Origin: Notospermus geniculatus
Lineage: Eukaryota; Nemertea; Pilidiophora; Heteronemertea; Lineidae
Assembly: GCA_002633025.1 (NCBI GenBank)
Contig: NMRB01000522.1
Coordinates: 281,347-345,346, forward strand
Direction of reading: 5' to 3'
DNA length: 64,000 bases
The translations under genes were made by a program, and so were the position numbers. Shown here in pieces: positions 19,921-30,499 of the stretch; the stretch's first letter is position 1, and each line of letters starts with the position of its first letter. The notes beneath the pieces are model-generated. The model was not told the origin of the DNA and searched no databases. It saw only the letters and a list, made by a program, of their open reading frames with translations.

Positions 19921-20255
19921 CACAACACTTTCACTTACTTTCACAAAATCGAGAACCGCACGTAAATGCCATATCATCAAATCCCACTTGATTAAGATAC
20001 GAAAGATATTCTTTTGTACTGTACAGACACTTGTAGATTGTATAAAATCGTTTTTTTACGAAGAGTTGCAGTTTTTCCTTTTTTATCATGAAATGAAAAT
20101 TGTTGAAGATATACATATACATGTAGAACGATCGCGCTAAGAAGTGTTTTATAACAAAGAGAACAAAAAATGCTAGACCTCCAGAAAAAGAGCCACACAA
20201 TGGTGTCATCAAAAATATATCACACGCGGCCATTTTTAATGTAATTGAGCGGTTG

Positions 20256-20293
20256 AAGTATAAATCGCCAACAAGCCGGCGAAGGAGACTCAG
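20256..20293 (+). promoter_or_regulatory. TATA-box-like site before a candidate exon
   Basis: GTATAAATCGCC lies about 35-40 bp upstream of the ATG at 20294, with an initiator-like ACTCAG just before the ATG. This would give a very short leader. Motif evidence only. Confidence 0.2.
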
Positions 20294-20391
20294 ATGCCGT
20301 CGAAGAATCGTAGACAAGTTGGACATAGGATTACATACTATACTGTTGGGTGCGTTTTTTCTGCCACGGCGCTGTTCCGTTCACCAGAAAG
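20294..20391 (+). CDS. Candidate exon 1 of an unknown gene
   Basis: ATG opens MPSKNRRQVGHRITYYTVGC and continues VFSATALFRSPE to a donor AAAG|GTTAGT at 20392. It has a basic N-terminus followed by a short hydrophobic stretch, as in a signal anchor. The exon ends in phase 2, and joining it to the acceptor at 20491 keeps the frame. No family recognised. Chance cannot be excluded because each signal alone is common. Confidence 0.27.
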
Positions 20392-20491
20392 GTTAGTGAC
20401 TATGACACAAATGGTGTTATCCTATGAAAGGGCATGCAATTTCTCAACGTTACAATATCGTATTCCATTTTCGATCTTATCGCCCACACAG

Positions 20492-20675
20492 CTGGCAAAA
20501 TAAAACAATGACTTCTGAACATTTTCCTGTACGTTGCGTGGCGGAATTAGGCTTCGATAATAAGACTGAAATCGATGGAAATTGGATGCCATACGCGTTG
20601 ACGCGGTTTATTTCTAGATGTTTAGCACTGAAAATCTCCCAAACCGTCACATTTCACCTGGAATTAGAAATTCGA
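20492..20675 (+). CDS. Candidate exon 2 of the same unknown gene
   Basis: Acceptor TTATCGCCCACACAG ends at 20491. The frame continues WQNKTMTSEHFPVRC, then ELGFDNKTEIDGNWMP to LELEIR and a donor CGA|GTGAGT at 20676. Together with exon 1 it gives exactly 94 codons without a stop. Two N-K-T sequons are present. From 20560 onward the exon is copied at 22230-22345, where one of the changes is synonymous (CCA/CCG) and an ACC/AAT change alters a residue. Confidence 0.27.
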
Positions 20676-21069
20676 GTGAGTAATAAACCATCTTTTCTCT
20701 AACGCTCAATTTTCTCCGGAGATTTCCGATGTTATTTTAGTGTTATTTTATACATTTTTACTTGGTAACACCTTTTCCAAAGAAAAAAGTGTTTGACTTA
20801 TTTGGGTATCATGTTAAGGTCATGCAATCAGGGAGGTGTTTACTTTTAGTACGAATCGATGCATGAGTCAAACCTTATAACCACTACTTAGGATCTCCTC
20901 TTCTTGACTTCCAATTACATGTACGTACGAACATAAATATACAAAAAAAAACATGTTTTTAATAAACAAGTACTTGTATTTATGGTCAGGAGCTGGTGTG
21001 TGTAATGTTTGATTGTAGTTTCGAGAATTTCACTACAAGTTGATTACATACCAAAATCGCAGTTGTAAG

Positions 21070-21100
21070 ATCACAGAAACCTGGCTTTGCCACTGTGATC
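21070..21100. repeat. Small hairpin GATCACAG/CTGTGATC
   Basis: GATCACAG and CTGTGATC pair across a 15-base loop. In the duplicate the left arm reads GATCCCAG, breaking one pair. Confidence 0.5.
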
Positions 21101-21115
21101 TAGCTCCTCAAACAT

Positions 21116-21239
21116 TGGGTCATATGAATAAAGACTAGCAAATGGTTTACTTCAGATTTTAACAGCATCGCCAAGTGTACTTGTATAATTGCAAATTCAA
21201 GTAAAAGCATTTGCTAGTCTTTAATATTCATATGATCCA
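21116..21239. mobile_element. 124-bp hairpin element, AGCAAATG family
   Basis: Ends TGGGTCATATGAATA and TATTCATATGATCCA are inverted, followed inward by GACTAGCAAATG and CATTTGCTAGTC. The hairpin at 35302-35403 shares the inner AGCAAATGCTTTTACTTAAGA-type core with different tips, so the two are one family. The counterpart in the tandem duplicate (22789-22905) has lost much of its right arm. Confidence 0.75.
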
Positions 21240-21536
21240 TTTTCTCATCAAAAGCGGTGGCAGGACGTTTGTGACCTTATACAACTGCGATTTTGATGTA
21301 TATGTATCTTCAACATACGAGTATTTTCCTCGCGAAATTACGTTACGTTTTTTTTTATAGTGTTGTCCTTCGACATCACTGAATAAAATGGTCCAGGGAC
21401 CATGTGCTCACCTGTGTGACATATGGGCACGACAAATGATATACATTATAGGCTTAAATCCTGTTTTCCAGATGGCTGACTGGCGGCTATATTTGAAGTC
21501 CAATCTAGCCAAAATCTGCCGTATAGGGCCATAGAC

Positions 21537-21638
21537 ACATAGGGCCAAATTCATAAAGGGTGTTTAAGACTTGGACGCGTGTAAATTCGTGAAATGCATG
21601 GTGGAAGTGTGTGCATTTAGTGATTGTTACACGCGTCA
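21537..21638. mobile_element. Truncated relative of the 2574-2700 hairpin
   Basis: Starts AGGGCCAAATTCATAAAGGG and continues TGTTTAAGACTTGGACGCGT, matching the left arm and centre of 2574-2700. It ends at TTACACGCGTC, where unrelated sequence begins, so the outer right arm is missing. Confidence 0.7.
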
Positions 21639-21639
21639 A

Positions 21640-21961
21640 AAGCCTCGGTTATGTCGCCCTACGCTGTGATAGAAATAGCGTCAACTAGTTGCAACTGATA
21701 ACTTATGTCGCCACCGACCAGAAAAATACCGATCGGTCGCAACTACCTGGAACTAGTTTATCGCCGTCTTTTGAGTGCTTATGTCGACACAGATTTCTTT
21801 TGATTTTAAGTAAGTTGAACATGTGCGACTTTCAGGATCTGGATATTTTTAGTTTGCAACTAGTTGGCAACTAGTTACTCTCTGACGCCCGAGAGCTTAT
21901 GTCACCTTGTAGTTGTGACTAATTAGTTCCAACTACGCGCCGATTATCAGTTGCCAACTAG
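21640..21961. mobile_element. Element rich in AACTAGTTGC words, cut at an N
   Basis: AACTAGTTGCAACTGATAA near 21682 is mirrored by TTATCAGTTGCCAACTAG ending at 21961. Between them AACTAGTT or its parts and the phrase TTATGTCGCC/TTATGTCACC recur several times. The right end runs into the N at 21962, so the true border is unknown. Confidence 0.5.
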
Positions 21962-22229
21962 NCAGAAAAGTCAGCCTGCGGCCGTTCTGTGCCATCGCAA
22001 GGCCGACCTGATCCGCAGGTTGAACCTATTCAACTTCTGTGTCATCCCGACGGGCGTAATCCATTCGCAGGCGACCTGAACACGGCTACGATTCCCTGCG
22101 CGCGAGTGATGCTGCTTGTTCCACGATGATCGTACACATTTTCGTTTTTGTGACCTGACCATGATTGCGGCTCTTGATACCGACTGTTCCGTCGTAGCGC
22201 AGGCAATCGCAGTGTGACCTGACATCCGC

Positions 22230-23271
22230 ATAAGACTGAAATCGATGGAAATTGGATGCCGTACGCGTTGACGCGGTTTATTTCTAGATGTTTAGCACTG
22301 AAAATCTCCCAAAATGTCACATTTCACCTGGAATTAGAAATTCGAGTGAGTAATAAACCATCTTCTCTCTAACGCTCAATTTTCTCCGGAGATTTCCGAT
22401 GTTATTTTAATGTTATTTTATACATTTTTACTTGGTAACACCTTTTCCAAAGAAAAAAGTGTTTGACTTATTTGGATATCATGTTAAGGTCATGCAATCA
22501 GGGAGGTGTTAACTTTTAGTACGAATCGATGCATGAGTCAAACCTTATAACCACTACTTAGGATCTCCTCTTCTTGACTTCCAATTACATGTACGTACGA
22601 ACAATAAATATACAAAAAAAACATGTTTTTAATATACATGTACTTGTATTTATGGTCAGGAGCTGGTGTGTGTAATGTTTGATAGTAGTTTCGAGAATTT
22701 CACTACAAGTTGATTGCATACCAAAATCGCAGTTGTAAGATCCCAGAGACCTGGCTTTGCCACTGTGATCTAGCTCCTCAAAGATTGGGTCATATGAATA
22801 AACACTAGCAATGTTTTACTTCAGATTTGAACAGCATTGCCTAAAGTGCATATGTATAATTGCAAATTCAAGTAAAAGCATTCGATGTAGTCTTTATTAC
22901 CATTATCTCATCAAAAGCGTTAGTGTCAGGACGTTAGGTTCGAAGATATGAACAACTTCCTCTGAGGTCAGCAATGCCGACCATCACCAACAGGAGAAGC
23001 TGGACCCCGGCAATATACCAGACCTCTGTGACCTTACAACTGCGATTTTGATGTATCTTCAACATACGAATATTTTCCTCGCGAAATTACGTTACGTTTT
23101 TTTTTAGTGTTGTCCTTCGACATCACTGAATAAAATGGTCCAGGGACCATGTGCTCACCTGTGTGACATATGGGCATGACATATGATATACATTATAGGC
23201 TTAAATCCTGTTTTCCAGATGGCTGACTGGCGGCTATATTTGAAGTCCAATCTAGCCAAACTCTGCCGTAT
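22230..23271. repeat. 1-kb direct duplication, copy 2
   Basis: Counterpart of 20560-21524. It contains an extra stretch near 22940-23030 (around GAACAACTTCCTCTGAGGTC and GCTGGACCCCGGCAATATAC) that is absent from copy 1. Whether this is an insertion or a loss in copy 1 cannot be settled here. The spacer between copies contains the N at 21962. Confidence 0.9.
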
Positions 23272-23517
23272 GCATGAGGGTAGGCCTACCTACATGTAGA
23301 TATAGTAGGGAGGAAGCCGACCCATCCTTCATTTTGTGACAAAAGCACCAAATTTGGCACAGATGTAGATTTCGCCACGTCTTTCGATTTAAGGACGGGA
23401 GCCCCGACGAAATTGCCCCTCTGAGAGCCGCCATCATAGATTCCAATATGGCTGCCATTTTGGACACCTTTTCTCACATATCTCGAATTCTAAGAGAGAG
23501 AAGCATAATTCCAAGTC

Positions 23518-23772
23518 CTTTAGGCTTCCTTTACATCGAAGTATACGGTATACGAAAACGCCAGTTTACAATGGCTTCACGCTGGTGAATACCGGCATTT
23601 TCGTATACCGAATACTTCTATGTAAAGGCCCGTTTCCACAGACGCGTTTCACGCCGCGTGATGCGTCAAATCTTTTGTTATTTTCCGCCGCTCTGCTTCC
23701 AAACAATGGGCGAAGCGTCAAAACGCTCACGCTACCGCTTCTGTGGAAACGGGCCTTTAGGGAAGCCTTACC
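23518..23772. mobile_element. Hairpin element split by a second element
   Basis: The left arm CTTTAGGCTTCCTTTACATC, then GTATACGGTATACGAAAACG, pairs with CATTTTCGTATACCGAATAC and CTATGTAAAG. The last part of its right arm (GGAAGCCTTA) appears only after the inner element at 23633-23759. The outer element was therefore present first. Confidence 0.7.
23633..23759. mobile_element. 127-bp hairpin element nested in the outer one
   Basis: Ends TAAAGGCCCGTTTCCACAGA and its complement are inverted, and inner words GACGCGTTT / AAACGCTCACGC also pair in part. It interrupts the right arm of the element at 23518-23772. Flanking TA bases fit a TA target. Confidence 0.8.
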
Positions 23773-24106
23773 GACATTTTCGGGGTCGCCGAATCGAATG
23801 GTGCTATCGGAAATGAAGTCAAATGTCCGCCATACTGGATACCAATATACAATACTTCTTAAAAATGTCGTCCTTAACTGAGAGGTGTCCTGATGACAGA
23901 TTTCAAGATGAGAGGGAATGACCAATATATGACTGAACCTCTGTGTCCTTTATAAAGAGGTGTCCTCCTGATAAGGGTATCTGTTAAAGCAGGTGTCATA
24001 CACGGTACTGCCGATACCTCGTACATTTCACTGTTTTGAAAAACAATCAAGACGCTTCATTAAGCTAACCAACGACACGTAATCTAATCATGAACTTTAA
24101 TTTCAG

Positions 24107-24349
24107 GAGCCAGCTGCAACAATCTCATTAGGCCGGGTTTGTCGCTACGTCAGCATTACCAATGAGGGATTTCTGTTGACAGTTGAATTTGTTTTCTCAC
24201 AAAAATGGCGCCGCATCACGCAACGCCTGTCAAATGCCAAGTTTGCGATATTGACTTCAAAATTTCTCTCGCAAGTTTCCATCTTGGATTCAACATATCC
24301 CAAGTCGTGGCGCGCAAATGTGAGCAGTATATGGCCAAAAAAAACTTGA
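24107..24349 (+). CDS. Candidate terminal exon, 80 codons, no known domain
   Basis: An acceptor GAACTTTAATTTCAG ends at 24106. The next base begins an open frame EPAATISLGRVCRYVSITN, continuing through EFVFSQKWRRITQRL to WPKKT and TGA at 24347. No upstream exon, domain or clear polyadenylation signal nearby was found. An 80-codon open frame is expected by chance about once in 40 tries, so support is weak. Confidence 0.17.
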   Translation, partial: EPAATISLGRVCRYVSITNEGFLLTVEFVFSQKWRRITQRLSNAKFAILTSKFLSQVSILDSTYPKSWRANVSSIWPKKT

Positions 24350-24545
24350 CGGGCAATCAACTGTCGTCATGTTATTTCCACGAGCCCCGTAGGCAACTCG
24401 TTGGTGCCAACCCCGAGAAAAAAGGCAATGGCTCTAAATGGTGAAGACATACAGTGGTTTGTTTGTTGTAACTTTCCATGTGTCAATTTGTGGGAGTTCC
24501 TTTGATGATTTAATTAAGATCAAATTAGTGCCTCTGACATGAATA

Positions 24546-24740
24546 CTGGACATTCGCCCTCCTAACGTCCGTTAGAGTTGCATGCAGTTCGTGTGTAGAT
24601 GGGGAGGGGGAACCAGGACAGGGGCATTTACCTCAGACCTACATGTAGGCCTATACCTCACGCGTAGTTCAACCTATCGTGGGTCTAGTGATATACACTG
24701 TGTAAAGATCCAGCCGAACGTTAGTAGAGCGAAGGTCCAG
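24546..24740. mobile_element. TA-flanked inverted-repeat element, copy 1
   Basis: CTGGACATTCGCCCTCCTAA at the left and GTTAGTAGAGCGAAGGTCCAG at the right are imperfect inverted repeats with TA on both sides. The element at 46271-46494 has the same ends (CTAGACCTTCGCCGTCCTAA and GTTAGGAGGGCGAAGGTTCAG) and shares interior words such as GGGCATTTA/AGGCATTTA and GGTAAAGATCCGGCC/GTAAAGATCCAGCC. TA targets and such tips suggest a Tc1/mariner-like origin. Confidence 0.7.
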
Positions 24741-24744
24741 TATA

Positions 24745-26555
24745 TTTTGTGGGCCGCATGATTTGCGTCCATAGTTCAAATTGGAGTACACGGCGATATC
24801 TGTACTTACAGAAATAAAGAAAAAAAAAGATGTATCAAAAAGATGTATCATGATCATAATTCTGATCACTTTTTCATAACAAGGTTACAGAAACAAGTCA
24901 CACAGAAATGGCAAATAAAAATCTAGTTGGGTAATTCGTTTGATGTGTTTCAGACACTCTCAGCTAACTTACATCATAACGTTAATTGAATTTTTTGCGG
25001 ACACTTTTCGTCCGTCTGAATTTTCAACGTGTTCCTAACGTAATGTAACCAATACGCGTAAATTCTTTAAAGAAAACCAACACAAACGAACTTAAGTTTT
25101 TCAAAGCCTTTCACGTAAATCTTTGACATTAACGTCCGATGAAAAAGCCAATTAACAAGCGATTTACAAGTATTTTTACAGCATAATTATAGTATCGCGT
25201 ATCAATATCGCCAAACGCGTTTCATCTTATTTTATTGGTTTTAAAATTGGTTTCGGGCAGAAATGACAAACAATTCGATATGAGCTAAACAGAGATGCGA
25301 CCTTCGGCTTTAAGACCTGTTATTCATTTCCTATCTTTGTTCTTTAACCTTGCTCGCAATTGAACTTGGCATACAAAACAATATTGGCCAATTACCAGCG
25401 AATTCAAAAGGCTTATCCACGTGTGTATATTGGCTTACGTCACATCCGATTTTCCTCGCCTTACATAATATAACGTTTAATCTGATTTTTTCGCAATTCG
25501 TCTTCGCTTTTTACGGTTTTGTGTCTCAGTATATGGATATTGAAATTATGCTGTGGCAGGTCTATAGGAATGTACAGATTACGAGCGTGTACATTTTCCT
25601 TTGGCTTAGGCTACATGTACTTTCTTCCGAGTTGATAAAAAAGCCGTTGTTCACATGCGGGTATTGGAAATGGCCTAAACCGAAGGCATCACTCCATCTT
25701 GTTACTCAGCCAAGCTGAGTCTTGAAGGTACGCCTCCACGAGTTTTCAGCGCTGGTCTCTGTGGACAACTCGGCCGTTGAAACGTGTGTTCATTGGCTGT
25801 CGTTTGTGTCACTGGTCAAGACTTTAGCCCGAAGATTGTGCCTACAAAGAACTAGACAATTCACGAACACAAAGGGTTCGCGACCGTACAAGCCTTTGTT
25901 AGAAGCCGGCGTACCCGATACCGTGTATCTTTATGTAATCGCAGCATCAGAAAGCCAACAATTGGTAATTCCCCATGGAGTGCCGAGTCTCACGTGGAGC
26001 GCCTTTATGTACAGGACACATGCAGAAGGACGTCCATGGTGATCTGCACTGAACTACTCGAAAACCACGATGGCTTAATCTATACATGTGCATGTATGTA
26101 CGTCCTTCAACTGCAGTGAAAATGAAGGCAAACGTGGCATACGAGCACGTAACGGAAATATCGCACGACCTATATGTCAACCCTGTCAGTGATATTGTTT
26201 ACCTAATCAATCGGCCATATTGGATTCAGATGTTGAATTACGATCCTCATGCGTATCAGTATCGATTCCAAAAACAAGATAATGATACAAAATCATAATT
26301 GAAACGTGTCCAAATTATCGATCATTTAAGGCGGTGCCTTTGGTCCTCAGTGACATCAGAAGTCGACTCGGGATATTGCTGTCAGCGCTTTGTGCCCATT
26401 GATTCCTTTTATCTGTTGTCGGGGCCTTCAGCAAGTTTCGAGCGATATCAATGTTGTAAACGAAACAACCTTCGATTCCTCGTTTCATGGACACAAATGG
26501 AAGTTGCAACAATCACGACTTTATTATCAAAAGATGGCAGCACTGCACTAGCAGT
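24745..26555. other. Unassigned sequence
   Basis: Frames of 122 codons (25350-25718) and 106 codons (25722-26042) on the plus strand have no domain or splice support. Short A-runs near 24815 only. Confidence 0.4.
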
Positions 26556-26558
26556 CCT

Positions 26559-26700
26559 GGGGCCATATTTATGAAGCCTTCGCAACTTTGAGTGAACTCA
26601 AGTGTATTTTGTTTGGCTGCACATGCCCTATTGTTCACTGACTGCCTTACAATAGATTTGCGTGAACGCAATGTTGCGAAGGCTTCATAAATATGGCCCC
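26559..26700. mobile_element. 142-bp hairpin element, GGGGCCATATTTATGAAG family
   Basis: GGGGCCATATTTATGAAGCC with TTCGCAAC pairs perfectly with GTTGCGAA and GGCTTCATAAATATGGCCCC. The middle is unpaired and non-coding. It shares the GGGCC + ATTNATRAA tip pattern with several other hairpins in the window. Confidence 0.85.
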
Positions 26701-27169
26701 TGAGCAGTGTTGTTCCTTTCAATAAGAAATTGACATGCGACCGTACCCTAAATGGTTTTCAATATATTTTCACGACAGCGACACCAAATCCACGGCAGCC
26801 AAAGTTCTTTGGAAACAGGCTTGTTTTCTGCGACATCTAGGAACCTCATATCTGATTTTGGTCAAATTCCTGTCACGTGTCAATTAGAGGAATCGCCTTA
26901 CGACAAGAGGTGAAATGGCTACAAGAGAATGATACTAGTAATAGTAAATGATTAGGTCATGAGGCTTGACATGTACATGAAATGTACAAGAATGTACAAG
27001 AAACACGATCTCGTGACTGAATCAAAGTACGCCTGGGTATCAGACCCGAGTGTAGAATTTTGACTTTTGATTCCCTGCGTCTGACACCAATCCATCAGAC
27101 TTCTCGGATTTACTTGATTGGTAATAAGTACTATACTTACACTATATGTGGTGGTATCGAACCGATCTA

Positions 27170-27255
27170 TCTGGTGCGGTAATAAGACTGTCGGACCCTG
27201 GCTGAGAGGCCATGGGGTCGAATCCAAGTGTGACAGAATCTAATGCCCCGTCTTT
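27170..27255 (+). mobile_element. tRNA-derived SINE fragment
   Basis: GGTGCGGTAATAAGACTGTC is followed by CCCTGGCTGAGAGGCCATGG and a B box GGTCGAATCC (27217-27226). Head-like order without tRNA folding. It continues into TGACAGAATCTAATGCCCCG. Confidence 0.5.
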
Positions 27256-27259
27256 CTGA

Positions 27260-28095
27260 TGCCCCCCTGCATTGTTTGTCACAGGAATCAAGGTCTTGGT
27301 CTCTCCAGAGTCCAATTCAATGGTGCGGCTTTAATCCGTAAATGTATTGTTGGGGGACATCACATATCGGGAGACATTAGATTCTATTACACCGGTCGAG
27401 CCGCCACTTTGTACGTTCATCAAGCGATGCGCTGAATGAGCTGCGCCTTGAGTTCCCGACAGGTTTCTGGTGAGACTGGGGGAAACAATGCGAAGTGCCT
27501 TTGATACTTTGCTGCAGTAAAAAGCCACACATTACTTTTTTAAAAGCCACGCATGATATCCTCTTCAACACTGCTCCATAACGTTTTAAGAGGGGGTTTC
27601 CCACTCGGCGGTTTTCAGTCCTGTATGTAAGCCCTATTTCAGTGGGACACCTGTATATTGCCCTCCTCCTCCCACGTGCATGAACACTAATTGTACACTT
27701 ACACATATTACTAGTGAATTTCTCCAAAACAATTATTGTGTAAACTTTGAAGATCCGGGGCATATTTTTTTCTTGAACCAGATCTCAAATATCCAAGTTT
27801 CAATTCCAAACTTCAACAATCAATTTTTTTTGTTTAAAATCAGTGTCACAACGTCGTTCCTCAATGCAGAATCAATCATTTGTAATGATAGTCATTATTA
27901 ACTTCAAATCACAGGTTGAAGGTCTATCAATTCTTCACCGTGAAGGACGTCATGAAATTGAAAAATAATAATAGCATCATTAGTTAAATAGTGAATTAGA
28001 AATAAATGCTCACGTCTGTTGGTAATTTCATCACCAGGTGCAAATGTCGCAAACAGTAACGAAGTTGCCGATTGGATTTCTACGGAAGCCCAGAA
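27260..28095. other. Unassigned, partly A/T-rich sequence
   Basis: No gene supported. 27680-27900 is A/T-rich with a 73-codon frame of low complexity. Confidence 0.4.
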
Positions 28096-28215
28096 GGCAC
28101 ATTCGAAATTTGAAGTTTGAATACATTTCAAATTCGAAATGAGAATTTGAAATTCAAAATACGAAATTTGGAATTCGACACAGAATTCAAGTGAAATTCC
28201 GACTTTACGTTTTTC
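28096..28215. repeat. Degenerate GAATTTGAAATTC tract
   Basis: Overlapping words GAAATTTG, AAATTCGAAAT, GAATTTGAAATTC and GGAATTC make a self-complementary, low-complexity stretch. Probably slippage-born. Confidence 0.6.
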
Positions 28216-28425
28216 TCGGAATTTAGACTTTCACTTAGTAATAAACCACTGGGACACGGAATGAGAAACTACATGTACCTCCGCTGGAATGTTCCAAGAA
28301 TTCAGATCGAGACAGGCACCTGAGCAGCAATCTCTGCAGATTCGCTACAACTAAAGCGAGTCACGATAGGAGGACCTGTCGCGTGCAAAAACGCTTGTTC
28401 ACAACCCACCACTCAATGAATTCTA

Positions 28426-28620
28426 ATTGGTTCAAAGCGAAAGCTCACGGATTTCGTCCCTGTCGGCCTACATGTCATCCGATTCGGTACGTCACAGTCA
28501 GAAGCATTCTAGTTCGTTCCTACACAAAAACAAACATTTTGATTGGTTCTGTCACAATGACAAATACTCTCTGATTGGTTCCTTTGATTTCGTAATGGGG
28601 TGACCGTCAGATGCCAATCA
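28426..28620. promoter_or_regulatory. Cluster of CCAAT boxes
   Basis: Inverted CCAAT words (ATTGG) lie at 28426, 28542 and 28574, two in the context GATTGGTTC, and a direct CCAAT at 28614. Four in under 200 bp is far above expectation, and CCAAT clusters bind NF-Y in animal promoters. A candidate exon starts 130 bp downstream on the plus strand. Confidence 0.35.
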
Positions 28621-28748
28621 CAAGTTCAGCGTCCATGCCGCCGGCGAACAGGCTCGGATAATCACCCAAGAACAGCACGGCCAGAGTTACATGTAAAGCA
28701 AACCACAATTAATCACCTAATCCAAACTAATCTGTTGACATTTCTAAA

Positions 28749-28875
28749 ATGTCCTTCGCTATCAAAACACGTGTAGTCATTAACAGCCTCTTAACTCTTC
28801 CCCTCGTAACGAATCGATGCGTTCTAAATACAAATGCAGATGCCAATAATGAGCGCACTCGATTTGGTTACATTG
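28749..28875 (+). CDS. Candidate first exon downstream of the CCAAT cluster
   Basis: ATG with A at -3 opens MSFAIKTRVVINSLLTLPLV followed by TNRCVLNT and reaches a donor TTG|GTAAGA at 28876 in phase 1. The hydrophobic stretch VVINSLLTLPLV could be a weak signal peptide. No family recognised and no second exon identified. Confidence 0.2.
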
Positions 28876-28879
28876 GTAA

Positions 28880-30270
28880 GATCGATACGACGATGGATTT
28901 CCTACTTCCGGCCGATATCCATTGTTCTACATCGGTACGATAAAAGGAAACTACTTAGCTCGACGGGGCGATGTGGAGAGAATATTTGATGTCAAGTGAC
29001 GGGGCTTCCTCTCATGGGATTTATCGAAGAGGTCATCGTTTTTTTCCAAAGCCGCTTATCTTCGTCCCTGGCTGACTTTTGCTGACCGACAACCGGTTTT
29101 TCTATCGCCAAACTGGCAAACTTTGTAGTATTTTATTCCTGAGATATCGACACGATGTACACACCTTTCGTGTGAGGACTAACTTACGCGCGGAAGCCAA
29201 AAAACCGCCTAAGATAAAGCAGCTTAAGTTTCACCTCACAGAAATCCGACGCGGATTATTTTGTGAGGTGCCTTTGCACGTAAACTTGCGTTATGTGATG
29301 TTTTATCCACGTATCATGTCATTTGCCTTTCATTAAGAGATAAGGTGTCGTTTACATAGGTGTTTTCTTACACTCTTCCAATAGAAATGGTTGTGACAAT
29401 GGCCTACACAACGCGTCTCTGACGTACAAGGATACAACGTACCATCGTTCTTTGAACGGCAAACGCTTTCAATACCTTGATACACGTTCGAAAGAGAATG
29501 ATTACGAACAATAGATATCTCGGTGTATCTGTCAGCGTTCGCATTGCATTGAAGTTAAAACAACGCCAAGCTAAAAAAGTGTCATCTTCAGGTTTCAATC
29601 TACACATGCAGCTAAAAACGGAACTCGTTCCGGTGGAAATGTTTTGCAATGTGGCCCATGTGAGTTAATTCATTGCAGCAACAAATCACTTGCTCACGCA
29701 AAGCAGAACTCGCCGGAGGAAAAAAATCCGAAATTTGTACCTTTTTGACATGGGCACAGAGAAAATGAGGAGGGGCATGATGTTTTATTCAATTTTGAAC
29801 GGTCGGCTTACGGCTTTCGCCGACAAACTACAAAGCAAAAAGTCTTGGTAGCTTTGCCCGCAATAATGTTTTCTTGCCAAACGTAACCGCAAACTTTTTT
29901 CATGCGAAACAAAATTCGTGGGATTAAAATTAAAAAGTTGGCATGCCTACGTTTTTCTGTTGTAGAGTAACCGAGAAAGGGCACGATAGTTCGTTCAATT
30001 TTTGAATGGCTTTCGTCGACAAGCTCTGGGCAAAATAAGATGCAAGCTTGGCATTCAATCTCCTTTTCTTGACAAACCTTTCCGAAACTAAGGTTCCAGA
30101 ACTCGGCATTAGTTCAAATAACAGAAGATGATGATACTGATGAGACCCTCTTGGTACTGCAAGCGATTTTTTTTAGATTTCAAAACCTGCAAATCGACAA
30201 TATCTTTTGGGGGGATATCCAAAGTAAAGCACAAAGATCGACACATAAAATGATATAACACAAAGGTCGT
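28880..30270. other. Mostly unassigned; weak direct repeat
   Basis: 29760-29910 and 29970-30090 share words such as TTCAATTTTTGAA, GGCTTTCGCCGACAA/GGCTTTCGTCGACAA and TTTTCTTGCCAAAC/TTTTCTTGACAAAC, a diverged direct repeat. No gene supported. Confidence 0.4.
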
Positions 30271-30277
30271 CTCTGAA

Positions 30278-30354
30278 TTTCGCAAATTTTCGACCCCAAT
30301 CGGGGTCTTCCTGAGGCACTTTCTAGAAGATCCAGTGGGTGAATGAACTGGATC
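30278..30354 (-). repeat. Structured element, copy 2
   Basis: On the minus strand: hairpin GATCCAGT...ACTGGATC (plus 30329-30354), linker CTAGAAAGTGC, then CTCAGGAAGACCCCGATTGG and GGTCGAAAATTTGCGAAATT. It matches 17817-17895 except that the first hairpin is built from other bases yet still pairs, and the core word is CTCAGGA where copy 1 has CTGAGGA. Confidence 0.65.
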
Positions 30355-30474
30355 CTAAAGGTATGGAAGTTATATTAAAGAAACCCTGAAAAAAACAAAT
30401 AGGTGTGAGAAATTCAGGGTGAATAAAGGAGTTGAATAGAAACAAGCCCCCTTATTAGGAGCTGGAGTTAATTA

Positions 30475-30489
30475 GAGGGGGGGGGGCTT
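30475..30489. repeat. Poly-G run
   Basis: A run of about 13 G within GGGGGGGGGGGGGCTTTT. A matching C-run occurs at 31490-31499. Such runs are error-prone in sequencing. Confidence 0.7.
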
Positions 30490-30499
30490 TTGTCTGAAC

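Larger units (their letters stand above)
20560..21524. repeat. 1-kb direct duplication, copy 1
   Basis: Aligned with 22230-23271 at an offset of 1670 over nearly 1 kb, with few substitutions. The shared tract runs from ATAAGACTGAAATCGATGGA to CTGCCGTAT. Copy 2 carries about 75-90 extra bases near 22940-23030. The hairpin at 21116-21239 lies within copy 1, and its counterpart in copy 2 is more degraded. Confidence 0.9.

Noticed and set aside
25350-26042. Two plus-strand ORFs of 122 and 106 codons
   Set aside because: Such lengths are expected by chance in this much sequence; no motif, splice signal or repeat supports them.
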